NCBI GenBank assembly: GCA_019314185.1
Contig: JAFCZU010000171.1
Span: 1 to 8,023 of the forward strand
DNA from: Deltaproteobacteria bacterium
GTDB lineage: Bacteria; Desulfobacterota; Desulfobacteria; Desulfobacterales; ETH-SRB1
DNA: 8,023 nucleotides
Direction: 5' to 3'
Positions within the stretch are counted from its first letter, which is position 1, and each line of letters opens with the position of its first letter. The translations under genes and the position numbers were made by a program. Below the pieces are notes generated by a model that was not told the origin of the DNA, did no database searches, and worked only from the letters and a program-made list of their open reading frames with translations. This document shows positions 1-8,023 of this stretch, in pieces.

Positions 1-914
1 GCGCGTGATTTAAGAAAGAAAATGGCTGGAAGAAGATGATATTTGTTTAATACCCGCATAATTTCCCCAAAAGGAGGCAATTTGTAGGGAGGAGCAAGAA
101 GTGGAGGACGTTTGATCTTTAAATAATCGGAAACCTGTTTGTGAAGCCTGTTTCTTTTTCCCTTGCTGCTTTTAACAGTTAGTGGAAAAAGTTTGCCTGA
201 AGGATGAAAAAAAATCGGGTAAAGTGGCACAGGCCTTTTTTTCTCCTCAACAACGATGCATTTTTTTAATCGTATGGATGAAAGCCATTTCGCTATTTGA
301 TTTGCATTTCCAATAGTGGCGGAAAGCAAAAGCAGTGGTATTCTGGAGGGAAGATATATCATTATTTCTTCCCAGACAACGCCCCTTTCTTTATCTCCTA
401 AAAAATGCGCTTCATCAAGAACAACCAGATCAGCGGACAGTGTCTCTCCTGAATGCATGGAATCGTACAACTGATTGCGAAGAATTTCGGTAGTCCCGAC
501 AATAATCGGCGCGCCGGGATTTTCTTTTCTATCGCCTGTTAATATGCCAACATTTTCCTTGCCGAATATCTTCGAAAACTCATTATACTTTGAATTGGAT
601 AAAGCCTTTAAAGGGGAAGCATACCACGACCTTCCGCCATTTGTATGTGTGCGGGCCATTGCTTTCTCAGCTATCCAGGTTTTGCCTGCTCCTGTTGGTG
701 CTGTGACAAGGCAGTCTGCTTTGCTTATTGCGGAAAGCGCCTCAAGCTGAAAGGGATCGGGTTTAAATGCCGATTTTTCGGGCACACCTATGGACGCAAA
801 AACTTTTTTCAGGCCGGCATCTATACCCGGTTTTAACTTTAGTCTCCGCAAAGCATTATCGGATTTTTTCTTTCGACCTCTTTTCCCTGGCCGATATTCG
901 TTTTGTTTATACAT
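1..914 (-). CDS. Ski2-like DEAH-box helicase, N-terminal part (runs off left edge)
   Basis: This is the first 304 codons of a superfamily 2 helicase, likely an ATP-dependent RNA or DNA unwinding enzyme. Visible in order are a basic N-terminus (residues 9-30), a Q-motif-like F55-Q56, Walker A TAPTGAGKT (71-79), motif Ia around PLKALSNSKY (101-110), TGD (127-129), motif Ib-like GTTEILRNQ (140-148), Walker B DEAHFLGD (167-174) and motif III SAT (198-200). AIFFLKSR at the cut end resembles the entry to the second RecA domain. The DEAHFLGD box and the TTEILRNQ segment are typical of the Ski2/Mtr4/HelY group rather than RhlE-type DEAD proteins. ATG at 914 is the only plausible start, since an in-frame TAA lies a few codons upstream. 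The Shine-Dalgarno is weak. The frame is intact to the window edge, so the truncation is a window effect. Family confidence is high; the substrate is unknown. Confidence 0.9.
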   Translation of the reverse strand, partial: MYKQNEYRPGKRGRKKKSDNALRRLKLKPGIDAGLKKVFASIGVPEKSAFKPDPFQLEALSAISKADCLVTAPTGAGKTWIAEKAMARTHTNGGRSWYASPLKALSNSKYNEFSKIFGKENVGILTGDRKENPGAPIIVGTTEILRNQLYDSMHSGETLSADLVVLDEAHFLGDKERGVVWEEIMIYLPSRIPLLLLSATIGNANQIAKWLSSIRLKKCIVVEEKKRPVPLYPIFFHPSGKLFPLTVKSSKGKRNRLHKQVSDYLKIKRPPLLAPPYKLPPFGEIMRVLNKYHLLPAIFFLKSR

Positions 915-1303
915 TAACTTTTTTGAGCTTTCATCCCGAGAGACATTTGCTTAGCTGTTTCTAAGTTATTAATTTAGATTGATTTTATCTAAGATATGCT
1001 ATTATAGCATTTAACAGTCTTCAGTCTATCCACCTGAGTATTTCTAAATAGAAAGTCAGTGTTCGTTCGTGTGGGTTTGTGGCTAATAATTTAAGCTATT
1101 CAAACCAGATGTGTTTTATTCAAAAAATTAAGTAACCATTCAGCCACTAAGTCACAAAAGGACTTTAATTTTAAAGGGTTATCAAAAAGAGAAAAAAGTT
1201 ATAGATACGGCGTATACAGTATATAAGATATTAAAATTATATTATATTAATTTAACATTATATTCTTTATTATAACAGCTTTAATTTATACTGGCAGGAA
1301 GTT
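915..1303. other. AT-rich intergenic region between helicase and yajD-like gene
   Basis: No credible gene is seen in these 389 bases. They hold the minus-strand promoter at 1001-1028 and three small inverted repeats: TTAGAT/ATCTAA (974-979 and 987-992), ATGCTA/TAGCAT (996-1010) and CTTTAA/TTAAAG (1163-1176). The stretch 1200-1290 is extremely A+T-rich with several -10-like hexamers but no clear -35, so no yajD promoter is called. The piece around 1055-1090 (GTTCGTTCGTGTGGGTTTGT) is G/T-rich and differs from its surroundings. It may be a decayed repeat, but only one copy is present here. Confidence 0.6.
1001..1028 (-). promoter_or_regulatory. Probable sigma-70 extended -10 promoter for the helicase gene
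   Basis: Read on the minus strand, a perfect TATAAT (1006 to 1001) is preceded by TGC (1009 to 1007), giving an extended -10. A -35-like TAGACT (1028 to 1023) lies 16 bases further upstream. Transcription would begin near 994, leaving a leader of about 80 bases before the ATG at 914. The -10 lies inside the small perfect palindrome ATGCTA-TTA-TAGCAT (996-1010), so a weaker plus-strand extended -10 (TGCTATTAT) is also present. Assignment is by consensus only. Confidence 0.5.
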
Positions 1304-1687
1304 ATGCTACTAAAAAAGACGCAGACAGAGGATGGCAAGCAGGGTCAGTTTATTGCCAAGGCCTTGCGTGACCGGGAGCTTCGGAAAAAAACCTATCGGG
1401 AGCGGGCGCTCAAGCTTTACCCGTGGGTCTGCGCGCGGTGCGGACGTGAATTCACAGGCAAGAAACTTCGTGAACTCACGATCCATCACAGGGATCACAA
1501 CCACGAAAACAATCCGTCTGACGGTAGTAACTGGGAGTTGCTATGTCTCTATTGTCATGACAATGAACACTCGCGGCATCTGGACGCGGAACATCATAAT
1601 GCGCTGACGCCGGGTGACGAGCAAGAGCCGCTTTTTACCCATAAGCCGTTCGCTGGTCTCGAAGCCTTGCTGAAAAATAAAAAGTAG
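1304..1687 (+). CDS. yajD: YajD-family HNH endonuclease-like protein
   Basis: The 127-residue protein has the HNH zinc-finger fold of the YajD family (about 115 residues in E. coli). The core RERALKLYPWVCARCGREF (32-50), followed by LRELTIHHRDHNH (55-67) and GSNWELLCLYCHDNEHS (74-90), closely resembles E. coli YajD from memory. C43/C46 and C81/C84 should bind structural zinc. H61-H62, N76 and H85/H89 form the presumed nuclease metal site. The tail HKPFAGLEALLKNKK also fits the family. A Shine-Dalgarno AGGAAG lies just upstream of ATG 1304. The family's physiological role is not established; nuclease activity is inferred from the fold. Its G+C is about 54% over 1321-1680, counted by eye, well above the roughly 40% or less of neighbouring genes, and it uses many GCG, CGG and CGC codons. 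This suggests recent transfer. Confidence 0.88.
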   Translation: MLLKKTQTEDGKQGQFIAKALRDRELRKKTYRERALKLYPWVCARCGREFTGKKLRELTIHHRDHNHENNPSDGSNWELLCLYCHDNEHSRHLDAEHHNALTPGDEQEPLFTHKPFAGLEALLKNKK

Positions 1688-1779
1688 CTGATCAATTCCT
1701 GGATCGAAAAAAAGCGCATAAGGTTCATTTCGGCAACGTTTCACATTCTCCACAAAAGAAAGCAAATGAGGTAAGCCCA

Positions 1780-2646
1780 TTGCTCTGGTTCATTCTTGCT
1801 TTTGCAACAGCATTTTGCGTCGCTACCGGAGATGCCTTAACAAAAAAGTTCTTTGGTCATTTTTCTCCTTATGAAATGGCTATAGCTGTCTCTTTGTATA
1901 GCCTTCCGTTTTTGCTGATTACCTTCCCTTTAATTACCATTCCCAAGTTGGATAATGTGTTCTGGCGGAGCGTTTTAATATTAGTTCCTGTTGATATCTT
2001 TGCGTTATATCTCTATATGAAGGCGCTCAAGCTTTCACCTCTTTCACTTTCAATTCCTTTTTTGTCTTTTACTCCTGTTTTTATGATATTAACCGGCTTC
2101 CTCGTCCTGAATGAGAGTCCGAATGTCTGGGGAGTTTGCGGAATCTCATTTGTGGTGGCAGGAAGCTATGTATTGTATGGCTCAAAGATAAAGCATGGAT
2201 ACTTTGCTCCATTTCGCGCTATCCGCAAAGAGTCAGGATCATGGTTGATGCTTGTCGTTGCTTTGCTCTATTCGATTTTAGCTGTTTTGGGCAAAAAGGC
2301 GATTCAGCATTCCTCCCCGATATTTTTCGGCTTTTTCTTCCTTACCTCCGTTAATGTTATAATATTGTTTCTCTTCCCGTTGCTCTCAAAAATTAACTGG
2401 AATGCTTTGTTTAAAATGCCTGGCAAAGGAATATGTGTCGGGGTTACTCTCTATTTGCATATACTGCTTCATGTTTTTGCCATTAGTATGGTTGAAGCGG
2501 TTTATATGATATCCGTCAAACGAATGAGTATTCTATTTGCCGTTATATATGGCTGGCTTCTATTCAAGGAAACCGATATCAAAAGCAGAATTTTGGGAGC
2601 AGCTCTCATGTTTCTGGGAATTATTGTCATAACACTGCTGGGTTGA
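1780..2646 (+). CDS. EamA/DMT-family membrane permease
   Basis: This is a 288-residue integral membrane protein of the drug/metabolite transporter superfamily, with two EamA repeats and about ten predicted helices. Approximate spans are 2-20, 31-53, 63-83, 88-110, 115-134, 155-172, 180-203, 217-236, 238-263 and 270-287. A charged cytoplasmic loop (135-153) separates the halves. Typical EamA marks are the helix-4 stretch SIPFLSFTPVF followed by GFLVLNESP (91-114), and the mirrored YGWLLFKETD near 257-266 in repeat two. Start is TTG at 1780, supported by GAGGT at 1768-1772 with 7-base spacing; the nearby ATG at 1766 hits a stop at once. The gene is 92 bases downstream of the yajD-like gene on the same strand, possibly co-transcribed. 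Substrate cannot be told; amino-acid or metabolite export is common in the family. Confidence 0.87.
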   Translation: MLWFILAFATAFCVATGDALTKKFFGHFSPYEMAIAVSLYSLPFLLITFPLITIPKLDNVFWRSVLILVPVDIFALYLYMKALKLSPLSLSIPFLSFTPVFMILTGFLVLNESPNVWGVCGISFVVAGSYVLYGSKIKHGYFAPFRAIRKESGSWLMLVVALLYSILAVLGKKAIQHSSPIFFGFFFLTSVNVIILFLFPLLSKINWNALFKMPGKGICVGVTLYLHILLHVFAISMVEAVYMISVKRMSILFAVIYGWLLFKETDIKSRILGAALMFLGIIVITLLG

Positions 2647-2874
2647 AAAACTATTAGCTTCGTTCTAAAACCAGCAACCATCTGGCCTTTACGGATAGAG
2701 CAATTTACTCTGTTCAGATGTTCCCAGAGGTTGGACAAATTTCTTTGCCATATTGTTTTTGAAAGTCTGGGAAAATCATACAAACTCTTGAATTCTTGGA
2801 CCCTCTTTTTCAACTAAATTGAAGAAGAACTTCTTTTAATAAACCGTGGGAGATAACCCGAATCCATTTTCTCT
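2647..2874. other. Intergenic region with no supported gene
   Basis: No plus-strand frame is open here. A minus-strand frame runs from about 2813 to 2502 and overlaps the 3' end of the permease gene. It lacks a recognisable family and I do not call it. A short AT-rich inverted repeat AAGAAG/CTTCTT (2822-2835) followed by TTTT could be a weak terminator for the permease transcript, but the stem has little G+C. Confidence 0.5.
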
Positions 2875-2901
2875 TAAGTTGTTAAGAAAAAATACCGATA
2901 A
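2875..2901 (+). promoter_or_regulatory. Sigma-28 (FliA)-type flagellar promoter
   Basis: TAAG (2875-2878) and ACCGATAA (2894-2901) are separated by exactly 15 bases. This matches the classic sigma-28 pattern TAAA-N15-GCCGATAA at 3 of 4 and 7 of 8 positions. It lies 38 bases upstream of the flagellar rod-type gene, so it would give a leader of about 30 bases containing the Shine-Dalgarno AAGGAG (2927-2932). Agreement of motif, spacing and the identity of the downstream gene makes this a convincing call. The -35 part also lies in a small inverted repeat CTTAA-GTTG-TTAAG. Confidence 0.75.
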
Positions 2902-2939
2902 AATAGTAAAAATAAGAGTGTTTTTTAAGGAGAAAGCAA

Positions 2940-3278
2940 ATGCCACGGATTCCAGCTTTAAATATAGCAGTATCTTCCATCTTGGCTTTAGAAAAGAAAC
3001 TTGATGTAACGGCCAATAATATCGCAAATGTAAACACGGATGAGTTCAAGAAGAGCCGGGTTATTTTTCAGACAGGAGATTCGTCCGGTGTTTCTGTAAG
3101 GATAACCAAGGTAGATACACCAGGCACAATTCAGCCTAATGGGCTGGAATCATCCAATGTGGTTTTTGCGGAAGAGTTTGTCAACCTTATTACCACGCAA
3201 CACTCCAATACCGCTAATGTTCAGGTTATAGAGACCGAAGCTGAGATGCAAGGGCATATGCTCGACATTTTTGCTTGA
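2940..3278 (+). CDS. Short flagellar basal-body rod/hook-type protein
   Basis: The 112-residue protein carries both hallmarks of the flagellar rod/hook axial family. The N-terminal motif LDVTANNIANVNTDEFKKSR (21-40) corresponds to the Flg_bb_rod segment. The C-terminal SSNVVFAEEFVNLI to MLDIFA (71-112) corresponds to Flg_bbr_C, whose heptad-like coil pairs with the N-terminal helix in assembled rods. Only about 30 residues (41-70) join them, so it is shorter than usual FlgC (roughly 130-150 residues) and far shorter than FlgF or FlgG. The usual N-T-x-G-[YF]-K turn reads NTDEFK. AAGGAG at 2927-2932 supports ATG 2940. No flgB, fliE or other flagellar gene adjoins it; it stands alone behind a sigma-28-type promoter. 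It could be a minimal rod subunit or a late, FliA-dependent accessory axial protein. Family membership is secure, the specific role is not. Confidence 0.85.
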   Translation: MPRIPALNIAVSSILALEKKLDVTANNIANVNTDEFKKSRVIFQTGDSSGVSVRITKVDTPGTIQPNGLESSNVVFAEEFVNLITTQHSNTANVQVIETEAEMQGHMLDIFA

Positions 3279-3350
3279 GATGAAATCGCCTGCTATCGGC
3301 TAAGGGCTGGGCAAAAAATAATTTGGGTTTGCCATAGTTATATTTAAATT

Positions 3351-3464
3351 TCATTTCAAGCGTCTTGAGGCCGTCAGGCCGAGTTCTTGCATTTAATGGA
3401 TGAACTTCTTAATTGCGCCCAAAATGGTCATGAATTGAACAAAATGGACTTTTTTACGAGACCA
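3351..3464 (+). repeat. Decayed right-hand part of the ~190-bp palindromic repeat (copy R1)
   Basis: This stretch aligns with the right-hand 60% of the two full copies. It shares the central GAGGCCGTCAGGCCGAGTTC, then CTTGCATTT, GATGAAC, TTCTTAATTGCGCCCAAAATGG, GAATTGAACAAAATGGACTTT and TTTACGAG. The terminal TTCATC is altered to ACCATT, and the left arm is unrecognisable in 3279-3350. It begins 16 bases beyond the pyrG stop, in the same orientation as the other copies. The central GGCC-GTCA-GGCC can form a small hairpin. It is probably an older, partly erased insertion. The flanking 3279-3350 holds only a weak GGCAAA/TTTGCC hairpin (3310-3333). Confidence 0.85.
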
Positions 3465-3480
3465 TTTTTATTAAAGCTTT

Positions 3481-5142
<1,662 letters not shown>

Positions 5143-5168
5143 TTACCACTTATCCCTAAATTAATTAT

Positions 5169-5357
5169 GATGGCGTCGTAAAAAAGTCTTTTGTGAACGG
5201 CTTTGAGCATTTTGGGAAAAAGCAATTGAGATGTTCATCGTCAAGAAATGCAAGCTGTTTGAGGCCCTTAGGCAGAGTTCTTGCATTTTAGATGAACATT
5301 TCAATTGCGCCCAAAATGGTCATGAAGTGAACAAAATCGACTTTTTACGAATTCATC
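5169..5357 (+). mobile_element. MITE-like palindromic element, full copy R2, with AATTAT target duplication
   Basis: This is a 189-bp non-coding element from GATGGCG to TTCATC. Outer arms match as inverted repeats (GATGGCGTCGTAAAAAAGTC against GATGAATTCGTAAAAAGTC). Inner arms GAGCATTTTGGG...CAATTGAGATGTTCATC match the complement of GATGAACATTTCAATTG...CCCAAAATGGTC, and AAATGCAAG (5246-5254) pairs with CTTGCATTT (5280-5288). Nearly the whole element folds as one hairpin with a loop of about 25 bases. Perfect 6-bp direct repeats AATTAT flank it (5163-5168 and 5358-5363). If the ends are drawn as TGATG/CATCA, the duplication is 4 bp, ATTA. No ORF or transposase is inside, so mobility would need a transposase in trans. 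The right end overlaps the last codon of the adjacent minus-strand gene and supplies its TGA. Confidence 0.88.
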
Positions 5358-6207
5358 AATTATATGTTTTTTTAAATTTTTCAATAATCTTATTGATTTC
5401 GCTTAATCCCTCTGATTCGGCTTGTTTTGGAACTACCTGCGAGTCCTGAAGATAAATAGATTGTAATTGTTTGATATCAAAAAGGTTCTTTGAGAAATCA
5501 AGGTTTGTTTTTATATCATTCACTATGATTTCACGCGTCAGGATATTGTTTTGATAATATTCTATATGCATTGGATACCAGGTATTATCAATATTCCGCC
5601 ATTTATTATATCTTAGCTCCATTGAATCTTTATGAGCAGTGTCAGATCCTTTTGATAGAATCAAACGAAAAGGACGGAACGTATCTTTATTTATCCATAA
5701 TTGTGAAACAGATTCATCTGGATATTGTGCGCCCAACACATATGCTGTTTTGCCGTGAAATCGTCCAAGGCTCGCAATAGATACATCTATTCCAAGCAGA
5801 TAGAGTTGATGCTCTAACAATGCCCGGCAGCGGTAGAGAATGATATCCTTATAATGGTCAAACATTGATTCATGGGTGGTTGTGATTTTCCCGTCGATTA
5901 CTGTCAACGTCTGACCCTTTGAAATAACACGAAATCTTTGAATGTTTTCAGACCGTATATCTGAACGAAACTCTTCCGGGAAAACATATTTTAATGTTTC
6001 GTTCAGTTCAACTGTTTTTGTCTCAGAGCTGCTATTATATAAAATCTGTCTTTGAGAAACCAACAGGGTTTTGGTTTTACCGTATTTGTCTGTCATTAAT
6101 TCCAGGATATGCGGGCCCTGTAATACATATGCATTTGCAGGCAGATAAAAAAAACCGATTGTTGCAAGGCAAAGTAAAGAAATATATAATTTTAGATAAT
6201 TAATCAA
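5356..6207 (-). CDS. Secreted/periplasmic protein of unknown function, possibly LolA-like
   Basis: The 283-residue protein starts with a clear Sec signal peptide: K6, a hydrophobic stretch 7-20, and a cleavage-like ANA-Y at 26/27. No lipobox cysteine is present, so it is predicted to be soluble in the periplasm or exported. The body is rich in alternating polar and hydrophobic strands. Segments such as TAYVLGAQYPDESVSQLWIN (154-173), FRPFRLILSK (177-186) and MELRYNKWRNIDNTWYPMHI (196-215) recall the half-barrel repeats of LolA/LolB-fold lipoprotein-sorting proteins. That is a resemblance, not a firm family call. The start is TTG at 6207 with a poor Shine-Dalgarno. An in-frame TGA two codons upstream and the signal peptide leave little alternative, except ATT at 6210. 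It lies between eno and pyrG, bounded on both sides by repeat copies, and its TGA stop is contributed by R2. Confidence 0.75.
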   Translation of the reverse strand: MINYLKLYISLLCLATIGFFYLPANAYVLQGPHILELMTDKYGKTKTLLVSQRQILYNSSSETKTVELNETLKYVFPEEFRSDIRSENIQRFRVISKGQTLTVIDGKITTTHESMFDHYKDIILYRCRALLEHQLYLLGIDVSIASLGRFHGKTAYVLGAQYPDESVSQLWINKDTFRPFRLILSKGSDTAHKDSMELRYNKWRNIDNTWYPMHIEYYQNNILTREIIVNDIKTNLDFSKNLFDIKQLQSIYLQDSQVVPKQAESEGLSEINKIIEKFKKTYN

Positions 6208-6228
6208 AATTCAGGTAATTTCTCAATA

Positions 6229-6246
6229 AGGGTTTGCGCAAACCCT
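6229..6246. repeat. 18-bp perfect palindrome upstream of the secreted-protein gene
   Basis: AGGGTTTGCGCAAACCCT reads identically on both strands with no spacer. It lies 21 bases before the TTG start at 6207 and directly abuts the target duplication of repeat R3. It could be an operator for a dimeric regulator, or the base of an RNA hairpin in the leader. It is unrelated in sequence to the R2/R3 element. Only one copy is present in the window. Confidence 0.7.
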
Positions 6247-6252
6247 AAGTTT

Positions 6253-6442
6253 GATGGCGTCGTAAAAAGTCTTTTGTGAACGACTTTTGAGCATTTTTGG
6301 GAAAAAGCAATTAAGATGTTTATCGTTAAGAAATGCAAGCTGTTTGAGACCGTCAGGCCGAGTTCTCACATTTTAGATGAACATCTTAATCGCGCCCAAA
6401 ATGGTTGTGAAGTGAACAAAATCGAGTTTTTACGAGTTCATC
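6253..6442 (+). mobile_element. MITE-like palindromic element, full copy R3, with AAGTTT target duplication
   Basis: This is a 190-bp second full copy in the same orientation as R2, about nine bases in ten identical by eye. The ends are GATGGCGTCGTAAAAAGTC and, on the complement, GATGAACTCGTAAAAACTC. The inner arms GCATTTTTGGG...CAATTAAGATGTTTATC and GATGAACATCTTAATCG...CCCAAAATGG pair over most of their length. Flanking 6-bp direct repeats AAGTTT (6247-6252 and 6443-6448) are perfect and differ from those of R2, so each copy moved independently. If the ends are drawn as TGATG/CATCA, the duplication is 4 bp, AGTT. It lies 50 bases after the eno stop and separates eno from the secreted-protein gene. 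Confidence 0.88.
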
Positions 6443-6498
6443 AAGTTTTGGTAACTAAAAAAGTAACAGTTCATGGTTTATGGTTTTGATTTTTGTTT

Positions 6499-7785
<1,287 letters not shown>

Positions 7786-7839
7786 CTAAATGGATTAAGG
7801 TTTGCCTGATATTTTAGTAATAACAACAGGTTAAATAAT

Positions 7840-7856
7840 TATTACTGTTAGTAATA
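7840..7856. promoter_or_regulatory. Operator-like inverted repeat in the eno leader
   Basis: TATTACT-GTT-AGTAATA is a 17-bp symmetrical site with a 3-base centre. A third half-site, AGTAATAA, stands upstream on the plus strand at 7816-7823 and can also pair with TTATTACT at 7839-7846. The cluster lies between the putative eno transcription start and the eno ATG, so it could bind a dimeric regulator or form a leader hairpin. AT-richness of the region raises the chance of coincidence. Confidence 0.4.
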
Positions 7857-7871
7857 TTGTTAATTCCGAAC

Positions 7872-7899
7872 TTGACAAATTATCGAAAAATGATACCCT
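7872..7899 (+). promoter_or_regulatory. Possible plus-strand promoter facing the eno promoter
   Basis: A perfect TTGACA (7872-7877) is followed after 16 bases by TACCCT (7894-7899), a poor -10. Its -35 region and that of eno form an inverted repeat CTTGACA/TGTCAAG (7871-7877 and 7913-7919). The two promoters would overlap face to face, implying competition between polymerases. It could serve the open frame starting at 7954. The weak -10 makes this tentative. Confidence 0.35.
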
Positions 7900-7918
7900 G
7901 CTTAAACTGTTATGTCAA
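7890..7918 (-). promoter_or_regulatory. Sigma-70 promoter for eno
   Basis: On the minus strand a perfect -35 TTGACA (7918 to 7913) is followed after exactly 17 bases by TATCAT (7895 to 7890), five of six matches to TATAAT. Transcription would start near 7883, giving an eno leader of about 110 bases. Motif quality and spacing make this the best promoter in the window by consensus. Confidence 0.7.
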
Positions 7919-7953
7919 GAATCGGTCGTTGATTTAATTTTATACTGGTTACC

Positions 7954-8023
7954 ATGGAACACATAAACCTTTATACCAAAGCCCATCTTTTTGTATCGGC
8001 AATAAGAATAATTGAATATAAGG
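7954..8023 (+). CDS. Start of an unrecognised gene (runs off right edge)
   Basis: An open frame begins at ATG 7954 and encodes MEHINLYTKAHLFVSAIRII followed by EYK to the window edge (23 codons). The helical, mixed hydrophobic and basic start could be the first helix of a small DNA-binding or regulatory protein, but too little is visible to assign a family. There is no convincing Shine-Dalgarno. A TATACT hexamer at 7941-7946 is too close to serve as its -10 with a normal leader. The call rests on orientation, the divergent intergenic region and the absence of stops to the edge. Confidence 0.45.
   Translation, partial: MEHINLYTKAHLFVSAIRIIEYK

Noticed and set aside
475..964. Several plus-strand open frames opposite the helicase
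   Set aside because: They are antisense to a frame with intact helicase motifs, and their translations show no family features.
1045..1160. Possible decayed repeat or gene remnant in the gap before the yajD-like gene
   Set aside because: Base composition shifts locally and the text looks like generic environmental intergenic repeats, but no second copy, symmetry or open frame in this window supports a call.
2641..2690. Possible terminator hairpin after the EamA gene (GCTGGGTT with AACCAGC)
   Set aside because: The stem has a bulge, encloses a loop of about 30 bases and is not followed by a T-run.
2502..2813. A 103-residue minus-strand open frame downstream of the EamA gene
   Set aside because: It overlaps about 145 bases of the permease coding region on the opposite strand, has no recognised family or good ribosome site, and its C-terminal third is a shadow of the permease.
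3462..3480. Intrinsic terminator directly after pyrG (AAAGCTTT with nearby A/T runs)
   Set aside because: The stem is only an AT-rich 8-bp palindrome with no loop or G+C core. The adjacent R1 remnant is the better hairpin candidate.
5231..5449. A 72-residue plus-strand frame across repeat R2
   Set aside because: It is made of repeat sequence plus the antisense of the secreted-protein gene. R3 has no matching frame of the same extent, so the repeat is not selected as coding.
5169..6442. A CRISPR array or tandem repeat array formed by the repeated segments
   Set aside because: Only two full copies occur, about 1.1 kb apart with a gene between them. Unit length and structure fit a palindromic mobile element, not CRISPR repeats.

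Overview
The window looks like chromosome from a Gram-negative, flagellated bacterium of fairly low G+C. The short orphan rod protein, the style of the Ski2-like helicase and the long palindromic intergenic repeats suggest a Desulfobacterota (deltaproteobacterial, Desulfobacterales-type) genome. That placement is inference from gene content; no rRNA or marker phylogeny is available here.

Layout. At 1-914 (minus) is the N-terminal part of a DEAH-box Ski2-like helicase that runs off the left edge, with a good extended -10 promoter about 90 bases upstream of its start. An AT-rich gap of about 390 bases follows. Then come a G+C-rich YajD-type HNH protein gene (1304-1687, plus) and an EamA/DMT permease gene with a TTG start (1780-2646, plus). 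A one-gene unit encoding a 112-residue flagellar rod-type protein (2940-3278, plus) sits behind a sigma-28-like promoter. From 3481 to 7773 three genes lie on the minus strand, in transcription order eno (enolase), a secreted protein of unknown function with possible LolA-like character, and pyrG (CTP synthase). The right end (7774-7953) is a divergent promoter region between eno and the first codons of an unrecognised plus-strand gene.

The most notable feature is a repeat family. Two near-complete copies of about 190 bp (5169-5357 and 6253-6442) and one decayed right-hand part (3351-3464) follow the three minus-strand genes one by one, all in the same orientation. Each full copy is almost entirely one long imperfect palindrome with GATG...CATC ends. 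Each is flanked by its own perfect 6-bp direct repeat (AATTAT and AAGTTT). This is the signature of a small non-coding mobile element of MITE type. Removing the two copies on paper closes eno, the secreted-protein gene and pyrG into a tight gene run, with gaps of about 95 and 36 bases. One insertion landed on a stop codon and replaced TAA with TGA without changing the protein.

Functionally the window mixes housekeeping metabolism (glycolysis, CTP synthesis), RNA/DNA helicase activity, transport and motility. No defence system, CRISPR array, tRNA, rRNA or complete transposase gene is visible.
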